Assembly: GCA_014607495.2 (NCBI GenBank)
Contig: CP053166.1
Coordinates: 10,992,455-11,056,454, forward strand
Direction of reading: 5' to 3'
Source of the DNA: Carposina sasakii
Taxonomy: Eukaryota > Arthropoda > Insecta > Lepidoptera > Carposinidae
Length of the DNA: 64,000 bases
Both the position numbers and the translations under genes were made by a program. Within the stretch, counting starts at the first letter, position 1. Each line of letters opens with the position of its first letter. Positions 1 to 12,975 of this stretch are shown piece after piece. Below the pieces are notes generated by a model. The model made no database searches and was not told the DNA's origin. It worked only from the letters and a program-made list of their open reading frames with translations.

Positions 1-257
1 GACAGTCATCGACCTTACAGTGTAAACAAAGATGTAGTGGATCAAATCACTTTATGTTTAAATGTTCTGTATAAGGAAGACTATGGAATTAATCCTTGTT
101 ACTGTCGTATCGTCCAATGTCCCAACCGAATTGCTGTTACATTTCTCATCTATACAGTGTATGTTAACTGAAATTCTGTTCTGTAAAGTACTAATTACAT
201 TATTTTTCAAGATTGTATGAAAATACCTGAGTTCTTTTAGGTATTCTCCATACGACA

Positions 258-2282
258 TATCGAGAAAAAGAAACATATTGTGATTTTAGTTTCATATTTT
301 GTGAATAAGTTCTCTAATAGTAGGCTATTTTAATAGCGTTTCGCTCCTATCCTGTGAACTTTGAAATGTAAGTTTTTGACGTCCGCATTAAACCGTACTA
401 ATGACGTACATCCACTACACCACCCAATTCCCTTTGCACAGAACGCCCAATCGAAGGGGATGTCTGCTATATTACTCTTTATTTTCCCATAGGGGAAAGT
501 TGATAAAACATGCGTGTTCTTTTCAAACGTGAGTTCTTTTAGTACTTAGTATTGACCACAAGCAAACTTTCCTTAGAAATACTTATTTTGACATACCACA
601 ATCAAGAAATAAAGTAAATGTATGTGATGTTTCATGTAATTTCAGGTATTTAATAATGAGAAAAAGAAACATATTGTGATTTTGAGTTTCATATTTTGTG
701 AATAGCCCACGACACAAGACCTTAGGGATCTAGAATCCATGAATATGGGACTAGGTAAATAAGAAGTTCAACAACCTCGAAATTTTATATCCACTTTCTA
801 TACTTTTTTGTATTCGAAGTAATAGCTAAAAAAATATATAATATTCAGTATTTTAATTTCTTGAGATATCTGCATTTAAATTTCAATCGCCACCGATATT
901 ATTATCAAACCACCGAAATTGTTAATCTCTCCACTGAAATTTATTACAACCAGCGGAATTATAAATACAGGAGAACATCATACGAATTACCTATTTATTT
1001 ATTTTATAAAGAATATGAAAACTTTAGATTTTTCGTTTATTAGTTGGTAATAATGTTATCATCCAACATCATTCAACAAATTTAAGGAACACAACAGTTA
1101 GGGAAATATTTTATTACTCTTTAAAATGCTTCTTAGTGACTTTTTTCTTACATAAAACGTAGTGTGTATCTCCTATAAATCTTTGACTACACCATTTCAG
1201 GAATGCCATATTTATTTAAGTACGTAAAAATTTGACAGAAATAAGGATCATTTCTTTCCATTTGAAGTGCATGTGACCTTTATATATAAGACCACCGATC
1301 CATCGGAGATATATATATATTTTTTATCCACATATAAGAAATAAATCATTTTATAAGACCTCCAAAAATCTATCAAACATGATGGTCGCAAAATTTGATG
1401 TTTTTCTAAGCCCCTATCCAAAATAATATACTACACTTTATCAAACTAAATTCCTTATTTAATAAGCTCCAAAAAGGTATAATTTATTATGAGAAAGCTT
1501 TAGCAGCACAATATAGTTTCAAAAAATAACGCCCAGCCTATCAGTGTTATATTGAGGAAGGGAACTCTTCTGTTATCATCAGGCGTCTTGTTGCTACTCG
1601 GGTTTATCGCTATTACTCAATTTTGGGTGGTTTTTATTTTCCCATAGGGAAAAGTTGATAAAACATGAACATTCAATATATAGGTATAGATATTTTTCTG
1701 AGAACAGTCAGGACTCAGAAAAATATTTTCATTGGTCAGCTATTAATATTGAGAGATGAAAGTGCCTGGAAGAACGTTCATTTAGGAACGGTTCCCTTTA
1801 GATCTTATAACGTTACTTGTCAATGTGTGCTTATGCTGTCTATATCTAGTGCTCAGACTGCATCAGGAACACATTAGGTATTAGTACCAAAAAGGAACTG
1901 GACATAGTGCCGGCTATGACGTTTAGACACGAAAGATAAGCAGTGCAACTGGCTTTACACCTTAGAAACTGTAGAACTTATTTTGACCATTACCACAATA
2001 ACAAGAAATAAAGTAAATGTATGTGATGTTTCATGTAATTTCAGGTATTTAATAATGCCTAGTTATCTAAGATAGGTATTCAACAAAATTCTAAGGAAAT
2101 AACCGGCATGCTCCAACGGTTACAAAGCGAAGTAAAATTGAAATTACCAATTTTAATATGGGATGACATCATCATGATGGGTATCAGATGCGGGAGGGTT
2201 GGCGGAGCTGCTTAATTTGCTTAGCCCACGACACAAGACCTTAGGGATCTAGAATCCATGAATATGGGACTAGGTAAATAAG
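258..2282. repeat. Locally shuffled duplicated blocks
   Basis: Several blocks occur twice in this AT-rich stretch, in a different spacing each time: 262-307 resembles 658-705; 481-512 resembles 1637-1667; 597-657 resembles 1992-2055; 703-762 is nearly identical to 2221-2281. The last block is related to the 3' part of the tRNA-derived SINE at 42845-43085 (shared core around 'gacacaagacct'). No coding region is supported here; the short open frames are low complexity and lack conserved motifs. Confidence 0.6.
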
Positions 2283-2471
2283 ACGATGGAATTAAAACAC
2301 ATTTGGAAATAGATTTCTATGGTTAGCCAGCGAGATAGCCATATCTCGACGGTTTTTGGTGGAAAATCAAGATTTTCTGTTTGTTGTTAATATTCTTATG
2401 AATGAAGACAACATATAGATATAAACGCCTTAATAAATTATTCCAATAACTTAAACACCCTTTGATTACAG

Positions 2472-2603
2472 CAGCGATTACTCAATGTTACCTGAGTACC
2501 TGCCATTTTTTGCGAGCATCTTCATTCTTCCAAATATGGTGGTGACTAACACGAGTCGAGGTCTCATGCAAATTCGTATGGTGACGTCAAATTGTGACGA
2601 ACT
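2472..2603 (+). CDS. Possible isolated internal exon, product unknown
   Basis: An open segment starts after a plausible acceptor (gattacag) and ends at a strong donor (GTGAGT at 2604). It would encode about 44 residues, including a hydrophobic run (PFFASIFILP). No flanking exon in a compatible phase was found and the peptide is not recognised, so this may be a chance match. Low confidence. Confidence 0.18.
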
Positions 2604-3017
2604 GTGAGTAGGTAAACACAAGCTTAACCGCCATCATATGGTAAACTTTGGTAAAACCAGATAAATTATCTTCTCAAGTAACTAGGTTAGTTGGTAGAGA
2701 ATGCCTTGGAAGGCATTAAGTTCGCCGTTGTATAAAATTTTGTAGCCTATTAAAGATTTTATCAATCTTTTTACATACAAGTCTCCATATGCGTTTCAGA
2801 AAAGGCGTTTATAAAAACAGAGCAATGTGTTTCGTTCGCTCCAACTAGTGGAGAAATTGGCCACAAGTCCAGGGTCCTAGTAAAATTAATATGTAGTAAA
2901 TAAGTTACTTAGTAGTTAATGAGGTCCTTGGCGTCGCACGTCGCACGCGTCTAAGCTACGATAATATCTATTGTTTGTTCAAAAAATGAGAATTTAAAAC
3001 AACTATACAGGATACTA

Positions 3018-3389
3018 TACAGAATGATTTTTGGTCGTCAACGTTCCCGAAAACTACGGAATCTCTTCATCATCACGATCATTTTTCTCCATGGAAGCAT
3101 ACCTGGGAAGTGTCTGGTTTCCAAAATATTAGGGTCCAAAGTTGAGTAAATAGACTGCGTTTTTCTGCATAAATGCACATAGTCGCGCGTAGCAGGATTT
3201 TTTCACGAAAAATAATTAATATCTGTCTATAAAAAAACTAACATAAACACTAGACACTATAAATTTCGCACGATCAAGGAATTTAAAATAAAAAAAAATC
3301 CCAGCATTTTTTTTGGCATAAACTTACTTTATTTCATGTATAGAATACGTACCCTTCGTTAAAGGTGGCCACAAAAAAACACCCTGTAT
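3018..3389 (+). mobile_element. MITE family A, copy 1
   Basis: About 370 bp bounded by short inverted ends (tacagaatg ... caccctgta). The interior is nearly identical to the copy at 4602-4985 and to the inverted copies at 27168-27526 and 58797-59181. It has no open frame and is therefore non-autonomous. Class is inferred from the short terminal inverted repeats and the TA-rich insertion site. Confidence 0.7.
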
Positions 3390-4601
3390 ATTTACGAATA
3401 AATAGGTACCCCACCTTCCAAATGGCGATAGACATTATTAGTAAGCCTACTTAAGGGTTGAGTATGACGTGTAACTAAAGATAAGTTAAGAAAAAAATGT
3501 AGAGCCAAGGCAGGTATCCATAAGTCCAGCTACAGGCCTTGGGTTAAGCGCTGTCCTCACTTTCTTGTGTGTAGGTGGTATTGCGTATCTACTCCTAGAT
3601 ATCGACAACAGCACCGTTTATGCGAGGCGTTGAGGGGTTGTAAAAAATAAAGTATCTATTCTATTTGATATGCAGGCGAAGGTCGAGTACCTAAAACTAT
3701 GTAGATACCTACATAGTAACTCAGACTAAAATATTAAGACATGGAATTGTCATTGAAACGAAAACTTTCGAAGTAGATATTTGCTATCACCAATACAAAA
3801 ATACTTTGATTGATAGGCAACCAATCAAATCAATCACTGTCTAAATAAATAAAGACGTGGTCTTTCTCTCCTTATAGAAGAATATAGATCTTCCGTGCTT
3901 TGCTAATAAGTACTTATTGCAATATTCTAGTAATGCATAGATATTTAGAAAATATAGTTCACTGTATTGTCAGTACTTACAAGGTACCTACATCAACAGC
4001 ATTATAGTTACATAAAATATCATACTAAGTAAATGAACTTAGCTTATTTATTATTATTATTATTGTGAAAAAAAAACCGAGGAAAAGTTAAGTTAGACTG
4101 GAAGAAAATGAAACAAAATATACAATAACGATCGAGACGAAAATAAGTAAGTATAAGGCAACTAATTAGATTGTCGATATCAAAAGTAAACATTTGCTGG
4201 TTCCCACATTCACGGTGTCTGAAAGGTCAATGTAAAATATTTCAATTTTAATTTAATGAAAATTTTACTGTTGAATTTTATTTCAGTTAGACAATCATAT
4301 TTTTTGCTATAGGCATGTATGTAAACTAGGTATGTTTTCGGTCAATGATATTATGCCATGGAGAATGTATATTATGCTATAAGTGGTAGACGAGAAAATA
4401 CCGATCCACGCCATCCCTGGCACACAACAAAATAGTTCAAGCACGCAGAATGACACAGATGAATCTATGTAGGTACATACCTACTAGTTATAAAAATAGA
4501 ATACTCCAATTTGCAACAGCAGATATCACACAAATTTTTATATATTAAAATATTAACATTACCGATCACTGTACTTTTCGAATTTTTTATAAATAGTACC
4601 T
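3390..4601. other. AT-rich interval without recognisable genes
   Basis: Nothing coding is seen on either strand. The stretch holds a short (ATT)n run near 4042-4065 and many stop codons in all frames. Confidence 0.5.
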
Positions 4602-4985
4602 ATACAGGGTGATTTTTGGTCGTCAACGTTCCCGAAAACTACGGAATCTCCTCATCATCACGATCATTTTTCTCCATGGAAGCATACCTGGGAAGTGTCT
4701 GGTTTCCAAAATATTAGGGTCCAAAGTTGAGTAAATAGACTGCGTTTTTCTGCATAAATGCACATAGACGCGCGTAGCAAGATTTTTTCACGAGAAATAA
4801 TTAATATCTGTCTATAAAAAAACTAACATAAACACTAGACACTATAAATTTCGCCAGATCAAGTAATAAAATTTTTTTTTGAAAAAAACAAAATTCCCAG
4901 CATTTTTTTTGGCATAAACTTATTTTATTTGATGTATAGAGTACGTACCCTTCGTTAAAGGTGGCCACAAAAAAACACCCTGTAT
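4602..4985 (+). mobile_element. MITE family A, copy 2
   Basis: Near full-length copy with ends tacagggtg and caccctgta. It lies about 1.2 kb from copy 1 in the same orientation and shares its interior blocks (the 'cttccc' block, the 'aaatgcacat' block and the terminal 'ggtggccac' block). It contains no open frame. Confidence 0.75.
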
Positions 4986-5826
4986 ACTTGATACCATCTA
5001 CTTAGTTTTATTTTTGTTCGATAATATCAGTAAGCCTAAATAATTAAATGGCACGTCGTCATAGCTATAATATTATTTGTTTCATAAAAAATGGCACGTA
5101 TGTCACTAAAGGTTCGCCATCCCTGCTCTATGGCGAGGATCATCCATTAAAACTTGTAGAATGGATGTGGCATGTATGTATTGCACTAAGAAATGTCAAA
5201 AAAAATACGCAATATCCATGCACCACATGCAGATCTTGTGGGAACCAAAGTGTTTGCGGGTGATAGTGTGTCTCCATTAAAGTTTAGTAGGGGTCAAACC
5301 TGAAGTTTAGTTGAAAAACCAAGGTATTAGTCAAGGTCTGTCAAACAAATGCGATATGACAAAAGGAATCCAATTTGGACACTAATCGATATGTAGGTAC
5401 CTATGTGACGCACATCCATTTAATTGTTTATTTGTGTCTGGTTATCGCTCGTTACATTGTCAATGTGCAAAGTGGCTTTATGAGGGCAGAAAGTTGATGA
5501 TTCGCAAATGGTTGGTAAGTACTATACTTATGGTGATCGTCCTATATTATGATAAAATCTGTGGTTAAACATAGTCGCTCACGGATTTAGAATATACAAA
5601 TTACTATTAAATTATTCAAAATATGTACCTACTTTGATGATGATCTACTGGTCATTATGATGCCCAGGGGAAGAACGAAAAGTTAAATCAATACAGGTAA
5701 TTTTCCAACTAGACGATGATGGTTTAAACGAAAAGTTAGGACTATAAAGATCAGCATCCCGAATGATCATGTTTCATGCTTCACAGGTTCATCATAAGCA
5801 GCAGCCAACTTCAATTGAGAATTTAC

Positions 5827-5985
5827 CTTAGGATCTGGCAGCGTGAGGTATCCATTTCTGATGTCAGCAGGATCAGCTCCTTCCAGCGATACCGACGATA
5901 CACTCCTCGGACCTCTCAGCTTCCAGTGCTCAGGGTCCCACCAGTTCACGTGATCAAACGAGCGAGAGAAATTACGCGTTTGCAT
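5827..5985 (-). CDS. Probable first coding exon of an unidentified - strand gene
   Basis: Read on the - strand, the ATG at 5985 opens 53 codons ending exactly at a good donor (AAG then GTAAAT, at 5826). The peptide starts MQTRNFSRSFDHVNWWDPEH and ends with LTLPDPK. It has balanced composition and tryptophan/proline-rich segments, unlike the low-complexity frames around it. The frame runs on past the donor to a stop near 5767, but the splice site is the more natural end. The family is not recognised. An RFX-type X-box sits about 130 bp upstream, which suggests (inference) a ciliary or sperm-flagellum gene running toward the left end. No second exon was found in the window. Confidence 0.45.
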
Positions 5986-6113
5986 TTTTGTAATGTCCAA
6001 AATTTACTCGAAATTGATTTAGTATTTATTAATCAAAATCACGTCTTTCGTCTGTAGCTTCCACATTCAGAGTGATTGACATTTGTCTGTTGGGGTTGTT
6101 TGTTTGCGCCCCC

Positions 6114-6126
6114 GTTGCCTGGCAAC
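6114..6126. promoter_or_regulatory. X-box-like palindrome (RFX site)
   Basis: GTTGCCTGGCAAC is a near-perfect palindrome that fits the RFX consensus GTNRCC(0-3N)RGYAAC with a one-base spacer. It lies about 130 bp upstream of the ATG of the - strand exon at 5827-5985, inside a locally GC-richer patch. RFX factors drive ciliary genes in animals; function here is inferred from motif and position only. Confidence 0.5.
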
Positions 6127-6129
6127 GAA

Positions 6130-8239
6130 GCACGTGGGACTCAATGTCAGGGCACGGACAACACGAGAACATGCAACATGTTTCACTGAAATTTGACACT
6201 TAATTCAATGGACTCTGCTTCTTAAGGCTCGTGCTGACTAACTATAGGTAGGTACACTAAGCAAAGACGTATCAGATTTGTATTATGTGGAAAGCGAAGC
6301 CTCATTGAACTAAGCTGCCCATTTCTTTTATCGATAATTCTTGGAAATTCACGAGTGATACATTAGTAATGCCGCATGAAACATTCATTTCAGGGAAATA
6401 AGTTTTCCAGTAACAGCTGTTCGTAGTGATGATAGCAGACATAGGTTAGTTACCTACATACATAGTAAGTACCGACCATGAAGAAATTTTACACCTTCTC
6501 CATGGTAAGTTCGAGTACCTATACAAGCTATGAAATGGGATTCTGTTCCTTTTCTTTATACTTACTTGTAAATATGTAGGCAAGTTATAAGGCACGAACA
6601 GAAGGTACATACAGTAGATCACGGATAGCTTATATTTTGTATTAAAGTCGGTTCCATCAATTAAGTAACCACCTCTTTACACAGATATTCAGCCTTTTAT
6701 GTCCATCTCAAAACATCCGCTTACTTTCTAATTTTCTGTCGTCAATTAGGCAACCACATGCGTCTAGAAATCCAAAGTAATCAAGTGCATTGTAATATGT
6801 AATACCTTCAAAACAACTCCTAAGTACGACATGTCAAGTAAACTGCATGAGCTTAATCAACTTCTTTACCTCTAGTTTAGAAACTAGCGCTTTGATCTTC
6901 GATCATGACTTGTTAAGGTTGTTCTCGCATCGCCCACACACGGCTTGGATGTGACCATACTCGTTTTGCTGACTCACTAGGCCGTTTCCTTGTGGTGTCA
7001 CGCCACCACTTTCGATCTTATTTTGTTTTTCATTTGCTTGGTGATGTAATGCATTGTTTGTTTGGAGTGCGAGTGTATTTCTTAAAGTTAAATCTCTTTC
7101 GCGTGTTTATTGAATGGTCCAAGGATAACGTGCCGTGGTTGTGCCACCAGTGGGTCATTTAATTTGCCACAACTATCAGAACGGTAACTTCTGCTTTGTT
7201 ACTTGCCAGCTACTAAATCAATAGTCTTGTGAAAAAACTATGTTTGACATAGTTTCAATCTCATTTTTAAGATACCCTTCTAGCAGTAGCAGTGTTAGGT
7301 TAGATTGCTGTAGCTTTTTGGACTTCAAGATTTCCCTTATTTATTTTGTATTTTGTAAAATTTGCGCGGTCGTAATTTTTTAATTCTATTGACTAACATT
7401 ATGTAATCAATATAACACCGTGCGATTGATTACACCTTTGGAAACAAGTCGTGTTTTGCATGCAAGCTAATCTCGTTATCTCATTTTTTATAAAAGGTAT
7501 CTATTATGGCTTTTTTAATTTCAAATTTCAATAATTAAGTTCTCTTTAGTAGATAACTACCTGAAAATATAATATGATAGTATAGGGTATGCCTACTACT
7601 AAGACATGGTAAAAAATTGTTGGCAGTTTATCTATCCCTGTTTAGTTTTTATATGAAGTTATGTATACGAGTAGGTAAACGTCGTATGCTACGGCCATAG
7701 ACCACTCAGCTAGGGCCCTAAGTACCTAAGTATAAGTGTAAACTAAATACTGAAACTCTACATTACAGAAATGTTCATATAATCCGTAGACAGACTCTAC
7801 CATTTTTTTTAATTAGCACACCATTTTAAAGACCGGTACCAAGATAGTTAAACTAGACACAGTTTGCATTCTAAACTGGGTTTACATTCGGTTCTCACGG
7901 GAACAGGATGAGCTGTTAGAATCCCCACGATCTCTAAGCGATAGAATCTTACGACTCAGGTTCAAAGTAGGACATCGATTCTCTAAACGAATCGATTTGC
8001 TGATGCCATTGAAAATTTGCTCGATATGAACATATCTACCGAGTGCGATTTACCCGTTTGAGGAATGCTGGCAATGCTAGTCTTGCCTTGTTTGTAATTT
8101 ACTCCTTGGCCACATTATTGCATCTGTTGCATGCCCTATTTGATATAGGAATAGAGATCTGTAGTGTCTGCCTACCCCTATGGCACATAGGGGTGAGGTT
8201 ATGTAAAATATGTATGAAAGTACGTACCTATGTAAAATA
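6130..8239. other. Interval without supported genes
   Basis: No exon-like frame with splice sites or recognisable domain was found on either strand. The stretch is AT-rich unique-looking sequence with short open frames only. Confidence 0.4.
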
Positions 8240-8535
8240 TCTATACATATAATAAAAATGTAACGGAAGATATATAAGAAAAAATATAGAATACCTTTAT
8301 CAACGCAATAGTACCCAAAACAATGACTTTTGGAATTTTTGTCTGTGCGTTTGTGCACGCTAATCTCAGAAACGGCTGAACCGATTTCGATGCAGTTTTC
8401 AGGAATATATTGTGACAGGTCCCACTTAACATATAGGCTACTTTTTATCCCGGGAAAATGTTTTTATCCCGGATAATTTCGATATTTTGGTTTTTTTCTG
8501 TAGTCCACGCGGAGGGAGTCGCGGGCGTCCACTAG
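8240..8535 (+). mobile_element. Non-autonomous Helitron-like element, copy 1
   Basis: The element begins with TCTATACATA and ends in ...GGACG-loop-CGTCC-ACTAG, that is, a small hairpin just before a terminal CTAG. The flanking bases are A (8239) and T (8536), as expected for Helitron insertion between A and T with no target duplication. Three more copies in the window share both ends (21757, 50261, 52153). It carries no coding capacity. Such short Helitron-like elements are common in Lepidoptera. Confidence 0.75.
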
Positions 8536-8539
8536 TAAT

Positions 8540-10800
8540 TATTATGTATATCCTTCGGGTAGGTATATCCTCAACTTCCTATCCTATCATTTGGGGAGGG
8601 AGTTCAATAAGTAATGTCTCTTGCTATTTATCCTGATCAGTCTTCTTCGTCTGAGTTCCAGCACAAGCATTCGTCCATCAACAAATTTGTTTTACAGTTC
8701 TTCCTTACTTATTTATAAACTACCTTAATGGTATACCATCTATAGGTGTCGAGCAGATTCGAATATGTATAATGAAAAAGCTGAAAAAGACATTTGAAAC
8801 ATGCTAGTCGTGCTACTAAGTAATTAGGTGGAATCCTATAAATTTCCTGTAAAAAATTGGCGCTCCATATAATTTTCACGCGATTCAGTAGAATATATAT
8901 AGGTACTTTAGATATCATATTGTGGTAGTTTTAGATACCTGCTTAATCATAACGGGTGCACTTTAAACCTTTTAAAAAGAGATTTTTATATGCCTGATGT
9001 CTGCCCTGCCGATTAGACAAGTTGTCTGACCATTGTTTCCAGTGACTGCCTATATCTACAAGGAAGGACCACATAAATAAGAAGACAGCGTATCCTCATT
9101 TACAAGAATTAGAAATGTTGTAACTACTTAATTTAATTTATTACTTGTGAAATCGATTTACCTATTGCGTTAGCATACAATGAAACCATAAACGCCTAAA
9201 AGGTGTGTCGAAATAAGGGATGGGTTCCCGGAATGATAAATTAGGTAGGTCTACTTTAATTAATTTAACACCTTTTGCGGTAGGTATGTCTATTTTGAAC
9301 TTGACTTTCATGAAACTGGGGTGGAAATATGTTTTTATTAGGTTAGTAGGTACCTAATAAAAACATATAGAGTTACTGGGGGAGGCCTATGTTCCGCAGT
9401 GGAGTTCTCATGGCCGAGAATGATTAGAGATACCTATGGTCGAAATATCTGATTCATTATCCCAGCCATATCTTTTATAGACATGTAGTAGAAACGAAAT
9501 AACTTTACTTAGGTATAAAGGTAAAAATAAAAGGTATATGCAAGCTTGGTTTATGCTCGGACTTGAACTATGGTTCTGTCTTGCGTCCGATATGTGGCTC
9601 CGCAGGTATTCGGTATCGTGTTCATAAATGTGCAATCCCGACGTGTGTAGGGTCCGTTTGTTATCCCTGATTTCGGAACTAACATTTTTGTATGCAGTAG
9701 GTAACACAGATAATGTAGTCATGCACATAGTAACTAGCGCCATCATCCAAAGTAACTGTGGGGCAAGCTCGAACCTCTCGATGGTGACGGATATTTAATT
9801 CAAACTATTTACATTCTCTTCTAAGAAGACTTTTAAACTCATCTGCTTATACCTGAATGCGTCAGTCAGACTAAGCTTACGCAGCGCTATACCTACGTTT
9901 GTATGTAATTTGACTAACCATTCCGCACGGTGGACGGACCGACTGATTGCTTGTTTCCTAACATTGTTAATGGCGACAGACATGATGACACAGTAAATTA
10001 TACGCTAAATATCAGTATGTTACAGACAGGATACGTACAGTGAACAGGTACGAGTTACCTTGCCTACCTATACTATACCCTAGACAAATTTTATTGTCAG
10101 GTTACCTGGAAATGCCTTACAGTGAATGAAGTTATCTAGGGCTGCGTCAATTTCTTGAACGATGAGTATGAATTTTTCATTCCTAACCTTTTTGCTTATT
10201 TTCGTAAGAAATAAAATCGCATCTACCCCAAAATACCTCAGCTACTTGAATTTAGCAACAATTATGGTTTCATTTTTTGCCAAGAATTTGGTTGGCATTT
10301 GATTAACGGCCGGCTGCCTACCTGAAACCAACTCTATGGGTAGGTGTAGGTCACGGAGAAGAAATAAAAGAGGAGTAGCGGCTAAGTATATTTTCATACA
10401 GAAATAGTGTGCCGCGGAGCGGGGGTGAAGTATGAGACGAGGGGAGCATTGAACACTGTAGCCCTGCCCATTTACATAGAAACCACCTTGTAGTGACTAG
10501 TCAAACTACTTGCTCATTATCAATATGGTTCAAAATTGTTTTACTAGTGCAATTATTCATCACTAGATGGCAATATTATACTACGTTTTAGTAAAAAAGT
10601 ACCCTGATAAAAGCGCTAGTGTCTTTGTAATTTTAGTACGGTTACATTTCGGAACACAAGCGTGTGGTTACAGCTACTGCGTTACAGTGGCGCTGAAGCT
10701 CCGCCCTTATCATGACGTCATGGCCTCACGATTGCCACACGACTCAGTACATAGTCCCACCTCCTCTTTTATACCTTCTTCATGGTGTAGGTATAGCTAA
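8540..10800. other. Interval without supported genes
   Basis: Open frames on the - strand around 9408-9746 and 9795-9983 have no recognisable domain, no convincing splice sites and start in unremarkable sequence. A LINE or SINE 3'-tail fragment (ggaggcctatgttccgcag) lies near 9382-9425. Otherwise nothing is identified. Confidence 0.4.
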
Positions 10801-10802
10801 GT

Positions 10803-10922
10803 GACAATTTTAGAAAAATATGTAGATTAAGTAAATTCAGTGGTACAGGCACGTGACTGGAATCGAACCTAACGCCCCGTCTAGGTGGAAGACGCACTGA
10901 ACCATTGAGCTATCACTGCTTC
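10803..10922 (-). mobile_element. tRNA-derived SINE (family T), fragment
   Basis: On the - strand it reads as a tRNA-like head (box-B-like ggttcgattcc variant), then a shared body motif also seen at 23225-23547, 26593-26770, 39118-39242 and 45822-46083. The head is degenerate and the fragment is short. Confidence 0.6.
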
Positions 10923-11104
10923 AGGATCGTAATAATACAGTCTAATCTAGAGCTATTCAATCATAACCAGTAGGTACAATAAATAAGCCTCTGCTTTTAT
11001 TTTAATATATTGATGTTATAATTCAAAGTAGAGATCAAAAGGAACTCTACGTTATCTGTTAGAAATGAATTGCGGCCTATAAACAGGGAACGATTTAAGA
11101 ACAA

Positions 11105-11665
11105 ATGAATATAGGTGCATGTAGCAATCTGCGCGGACAACGATCTCATTGGGATCAGGAACTTCGTAGAGACGCCTATGGGAAGTGTCTGGTTTCCAAA
11201 ATATTAGGGTCCAAAGTTGAGTCAAATAACTCGTTTGCGTTAACTAATTCAATCAATCATGTACCGCTGCTGTCATTTTTTTTTTTAGTTTATCCCGAAG
11301 GAAAGGCAAGGGGAACTAAGCCCATACAGCCTAATCATTGTTTAGTAAAATGTATTCTGACGATGATGAATGGAATTTACGTCGGGAAAATCCTCAAGAA
11401 CAAGTGTAAAGTTAGTCAAAATGAAAAATTATTGCAGAAACAACTTACATGCGCCCATGAAGAGATCGTAATCCGGCTAAAGTGGCACGTATAAAAAACA
11501 CCCTGTAGGTGCATGTAGCAATCTGCGCACAACGATCTCATTGGGATCAGAAAACATCACTTAGAGACACATGCAAGATTGCAAATTTTTTGATTTTCAC
11601 AAGAAAATTACACCTGCACGCTTCCAGCTTTTCCCGCCGAATCCCTGTCATTTTTATTACATTAT
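11105..11665 (+). mobile_element. Repeat family X, interrupted copy
   Basis: The block from about 11280 to 11482 matches the repeat at 32190-32622 almost base for base. Its tail resumes at about 11560-11645 after a different insert. The segment reading 'gtgcatgtagcaatctgcgc' occurs twice (near 11116 and 11510), and a short piece of MITE family A lies at 11180-11222. This is a mosaic of three repeats, not a gene. Confidence 0.6.
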
Positions 11666-11719
11666 GTCATCTAAAGTTGTACGAACGAATAATTTTAAAA
11701 AAAAGCATCTAGACTAGGT

Positions 11720-12840
11720 ACCTTTATCTTCACATTGTACTGTACCTATACCTTCACCTTTTATTAACTTCATTCGGTCATTCATTGTTAATTTCATTCG
11801 GTCTCGGCGATATATGAAATTTTCAGCCTCTTAGTTACCCCACGTTTCATTGTATAACTTTCTTTTATTACCGTCCTAATGAGATCTGTGTGAAGTTACT
11901 ATAATATAATTCTGCCTGATCTATAAATAAAACATTTCCTCTCCACTCCTCCTTTAGTCTATTGACTCAAGTGTTTAAAGACTGTTCAATTAGTTGCAAT
12001 GGCCTGATAGCAATGTGCTATACAGCAGCGTGCCCGACGTGCTTCTAAGAACGCTACCTTAGATGCATTATGCAACGTTACCGACCTATTTCGAATGCAT
12101 GATGCATGGCTGTCAGGCAGTTAGACCAAGATAGGCATTACCAGAATTCTTAGCCGTAAGTTTGGTATTTAGAAAAACAGGAGTGTTTTAAAAAGGTGGA
12201 TAATCAGACGCAGAATATAGCCCCTTTTGGGGTATGGGAATCACCTATCCCAGTGAATGTTCCGCGGTCTTGAGTACCTACATAATTAAGAATCTTTTTA
12301 GATTTCAGATTTTTCGACTTGAACAACTTTAATTGACCAAATTAGGCCTACCTACTCAGAAAGAATACCCCATGTAAATAAATAGGTAAATAGAGAACCA
12401 GTCCACGGAAGTTTTTTTTATTACATTTTTACATTAAACACGTTTTCGTTTGGATGTACAGTTTTTGGTCCGTGGGTCGAGTTAATTGCGGGCCCAGTCG
12501 CCGGAAACCTCGGAAAATGGGACTTATAAAGAATAATCAGCATTCTTGAATTACCGCTGTTCATTCATACACCTTATATTAGTCAAGCTAAAACCTAAAT
12601 CGATTGTACTTAAAATTCCAGTCACCTATATTAGCCGTTTATTTACCTACATATGTTATCGCGTGCCGGGTGATGATAGCAGATAGGTTTATAGGTTAGT
12701 TCGCGATCGATAGGGGCGATGTCCGCGATGCATTTATTTTTTCTATCCCTAATATTGACAATTTGTATTACCTATTACATAGATGTAGAGTCAGGATATC
12801 CAACAATATGGTATTGCCAATCACGTGTGTAAAAATATGA
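11720..12840. other. Interval without supported genes
   Basis: No exon-like frames with splice signals or known motifs were seen on either strand. Confidence 0.4.
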
Positions 12841-12975
12841 AAGTTTAAAAGAGATGGTCAAATTCGTCATCCGAGTTAAATGACCCGGTAGCTCAGTTGG
12901 TGAGAGCAAAGCACGGTATGCGAGAGGTCGTGAGTTCAAGTCTCAAAAAATCAATTTCTTAATATTATTTATAAT
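12840..12975 (+). mobile_element. tRNA-derived SINE (family U), copy 1
   Basis: The head reads 'cccggtagctcagttggtga' (box-A-like), followed by a box-B-like 'gagttcaagtctc'. The leading 'aagagatggtcaaattcgtc' matches, inverted, the flanks of the copies at 30330-30560 and 54700-54925. The tRNA-like fold is degenerate, so this is a SINE and not a functional tRNA gene. Confidence 0.65.

Noticed and set aside
9408..9983. Two adjacent - strand open frames as a gene
   Set aside because: No splice sites linking them, no conserved motif and no codon-bias difference from the surroundings.
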